A stretch of 63,970 nucleotides of DNA from Rhodoferax sp. (GTDB lineage Bacteria > Pseudomonadota > Gammaproteobacteria > Burkholderiales > Burkholderiaceae_C). The notes under the pieces are model-generated. The model did not search any database. It saw only the letters and a list, made by a program, of their open reading frames with translations, and was not told the origin of the DNA. Of the stretch, positions 62,941-63,970 are shown piece by piece; positions within the stretch are counted from its first letter, which is position 1; each line of letters begins with the position of its first letter. The stretch covers positions 1-63,970 of the forward strand of contig NZ_JANXUQ010000119.1 in the NCBI RefSeq assembly GCF_025356155.1, written 5' to 3'. A program made the position numbers and the translations under genes.

Positions 62941-63572
62941 AAGACCTTCAGGTGTCCGTCCGTATTTTTCGATCTTAAAGAGTTTCTCTGAGCGCTCGTA
63001 GAGGTGATGTGGCTCTTGCGCTCGCTTCGTTAGCAGAATCAAGCAGAGCTGATGCTCGGTATTGAATGACCTTGCAAGATCGAATTCTGTTGGGAGGGAG
63101 GGCGCACAATTTCGCAAGAAGAACGTAGACCTCGACGCGCTCTCGTGGGAACGAGTCGGCCACGGCACACAATTTGGCGATATCTTTTGCATTGATCCTG
63201 CTTCCATCCCCGCCCCGCTCAGGCGAGTTGCCACGGTCCTTGCATTCTCCGATGATGACGATGGCCCGGCTTGGGTACCGACGCGGTTTTAGCCACGCAA
63301 AGTCAACTTCGCACGGCGTAGGCAATCGTCCTTTGGTTGGTATGAGACCGAGAGATACGGAAGACGGCTGATGCTGCAATGCCTAGATTCACATTAATGT
63401 AGAGTTGTTGCAGTGTCGGGACTACAGGCACCACACCCTGCGTGTTGCGCTCAATTCCCAGAACGTCCGAGCGCCGGGAGGCCCAATTTTTACCAATAAG
63501 TTGATGTGTTGCGTCGAATGCCTCGCCAAACATTTGGCAGTTCAACCGTTGTCGAAGATCGTCGATCGGCAA
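62923..63572 (-). pseudogene. Decayed restriction-nuclease-like gene
   Basis: Three overlapping minus-strand frames carry one protein in pieces: NTQGVVPVVPTLQQLYINVN, then VDFAWLKPRRYPSRAIVIIG ending in ECKDRG (an ExK-like pattern), then EFDLARSFNTEHQLCLILLT and EGLACAKY-stop. At least two frameshifts are needed. It looks like a PD-(D/E)xK-fold protein, but this is tentative. Confidence 0.5.
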
Positions 63573-63860
63573 TCAACTCTGCGGTTGACAGCGCGGACGA
63601 TTTAGATCGACACCGATGCGAAGGAGCCGCTTGCCTACCCAGTACGAGAAGACAAGTTTCGGAGTCAGCGATCGCACCGTAGCGCGGCCGCTACAGTTTT
63701 GCGACCGATCGCTATGAAGTTGGTAGCGACATACCCCAGGCGTGCGGGCTGTCTCGAAGCGCATGCAAACCACTTTCGACGACCGCATCGCTGTTTTGTG
63801 GCACTTGTTGGCTGCCTATGTTAGGCTTAGTAACACCAAGCGTTAATTGATTGAGGTGCC
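63573..63860. other. Spacer before the last gene, possibly decayed
   Basis: A minus-strand frame here (63573-63788) may be a further part of the decayed nuclease gene. Nothing else is recognised. Confidence 0.3.
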
Positions 63861-63970
63861 ATGGGCAACACAACATTGGTTTTACTTTTTGCGGCTGTTG
63901 CCGTAGCGTGTGTCCTGGGCTGGCGCATGTTGAAACTCAAAAGTGCGCTTGCGATGATGGTTGACGCGCA
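63861..63970 (+). CDS. Small membrane protein, cut by window end
   Basis: The ATG at 63861 opens MGNTTLVLLFAAVAVACVLG followed by WRMLKLKSALAMMVDA and continues beyond the window. It has one N-terminal membrane helix. The family cannot be judged from 36 codons. Confidence 0.5.
   Translation, partial: MGNTTLVLLFAAVAVACVLGWRMLKLKSALAMMVDA

Overview
Organism. The left 12.9 kb carries typical Burkholderiales chromosomal genes: the atp operon tail, a lemA/TPM operon, a YheT-type hydrolase, a cytochrome c5-type protein and a complete ccmABCDEFGHI operon. Gene content and high-GC codon use suggest a betaproteobacterium, probably Comamonadaceae (Rhodoferax-like). No rRNA or species marker confirms this.

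Layout. (1) 1-376: the 3' end of atpD is joined to an inverted, diverged copy of atpC, which looks like a chimeric contig end or a recent rearrangement. (2) 380-12853: ordinary core genes, ending with the nine translationally coupled ccm genes. (3) 12957-13032: tRNA-Arg(CCG), followed 22 bp later by a roughly 250-bp repeat block. A diverged direct copy lies at 62690-62940, so about 49 kb of accessory DNA sits between tRNA-Arg and the second copy. (4) 13.4-23.8 kb: poorly known accessory genes (AAA+ ATPase, HAD hydrolase, zinc-ribbon membrane protein, lipoprotein, XRE regulator, amidohydrolase-fold lipoprotein). (5) 23.8-26.1 kb: broken IS66 and IS3-type elements. (6) 26.4-37.1 kb: a seven-gene minus-strand operon with a divergent LysR regulator and an EamA exporter. 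It encodes a heme-oxygenase-like diiron oxidase, a 2-oxoglutarate/Fe hydroxylase, a DapF-like protein with both catalytic cysteines changed to serine, a PLP aminotransferase, a molybdopterin oxidoreductase, an aldo/keto reductase and an ornithine-cyclodeaminase-like imine reductase. I read this as an uncharacterised pathway for an amino-acid-derived small molecule. (7) 37.5-44.1 kb: a Tn7-like transposition module with fused TnsA-TnsB, a TnsC with degenerate Walker motifs, and TniQ. (8) 44.1-51.5 kb: a putative defence/modification locus with two paralogous pairs of GHKL ATPase plus Rossmann methyltransferase-like protein, bracketing an HNH-like protein and a C5-cytosine DNA methyltransferase, with a vsr stub at its edge. 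(9) 52-57 kb: a deleted IS66 derivative and two PD-(D/E)xK nuclease-like genes. (10) 57.1-62.2 kb: a lipoprotein/papain-like peptidase operon whose peptidase is split by a complete IS66 element with an 8-bp target duplication. (11) 62.7-63.97 kb: the second repeat copy, a decayed nuclease gene and a CDS cut by the window end.

The two most notable candidates for an undescribed system are the doubled GHKL/methyltransferase locus beside the Tn7-like module and the diiron oxidase/hydroxylase/Ser-Ser DapF operon. All functional statements come from reading motifs in the sequence; no database search was possible.
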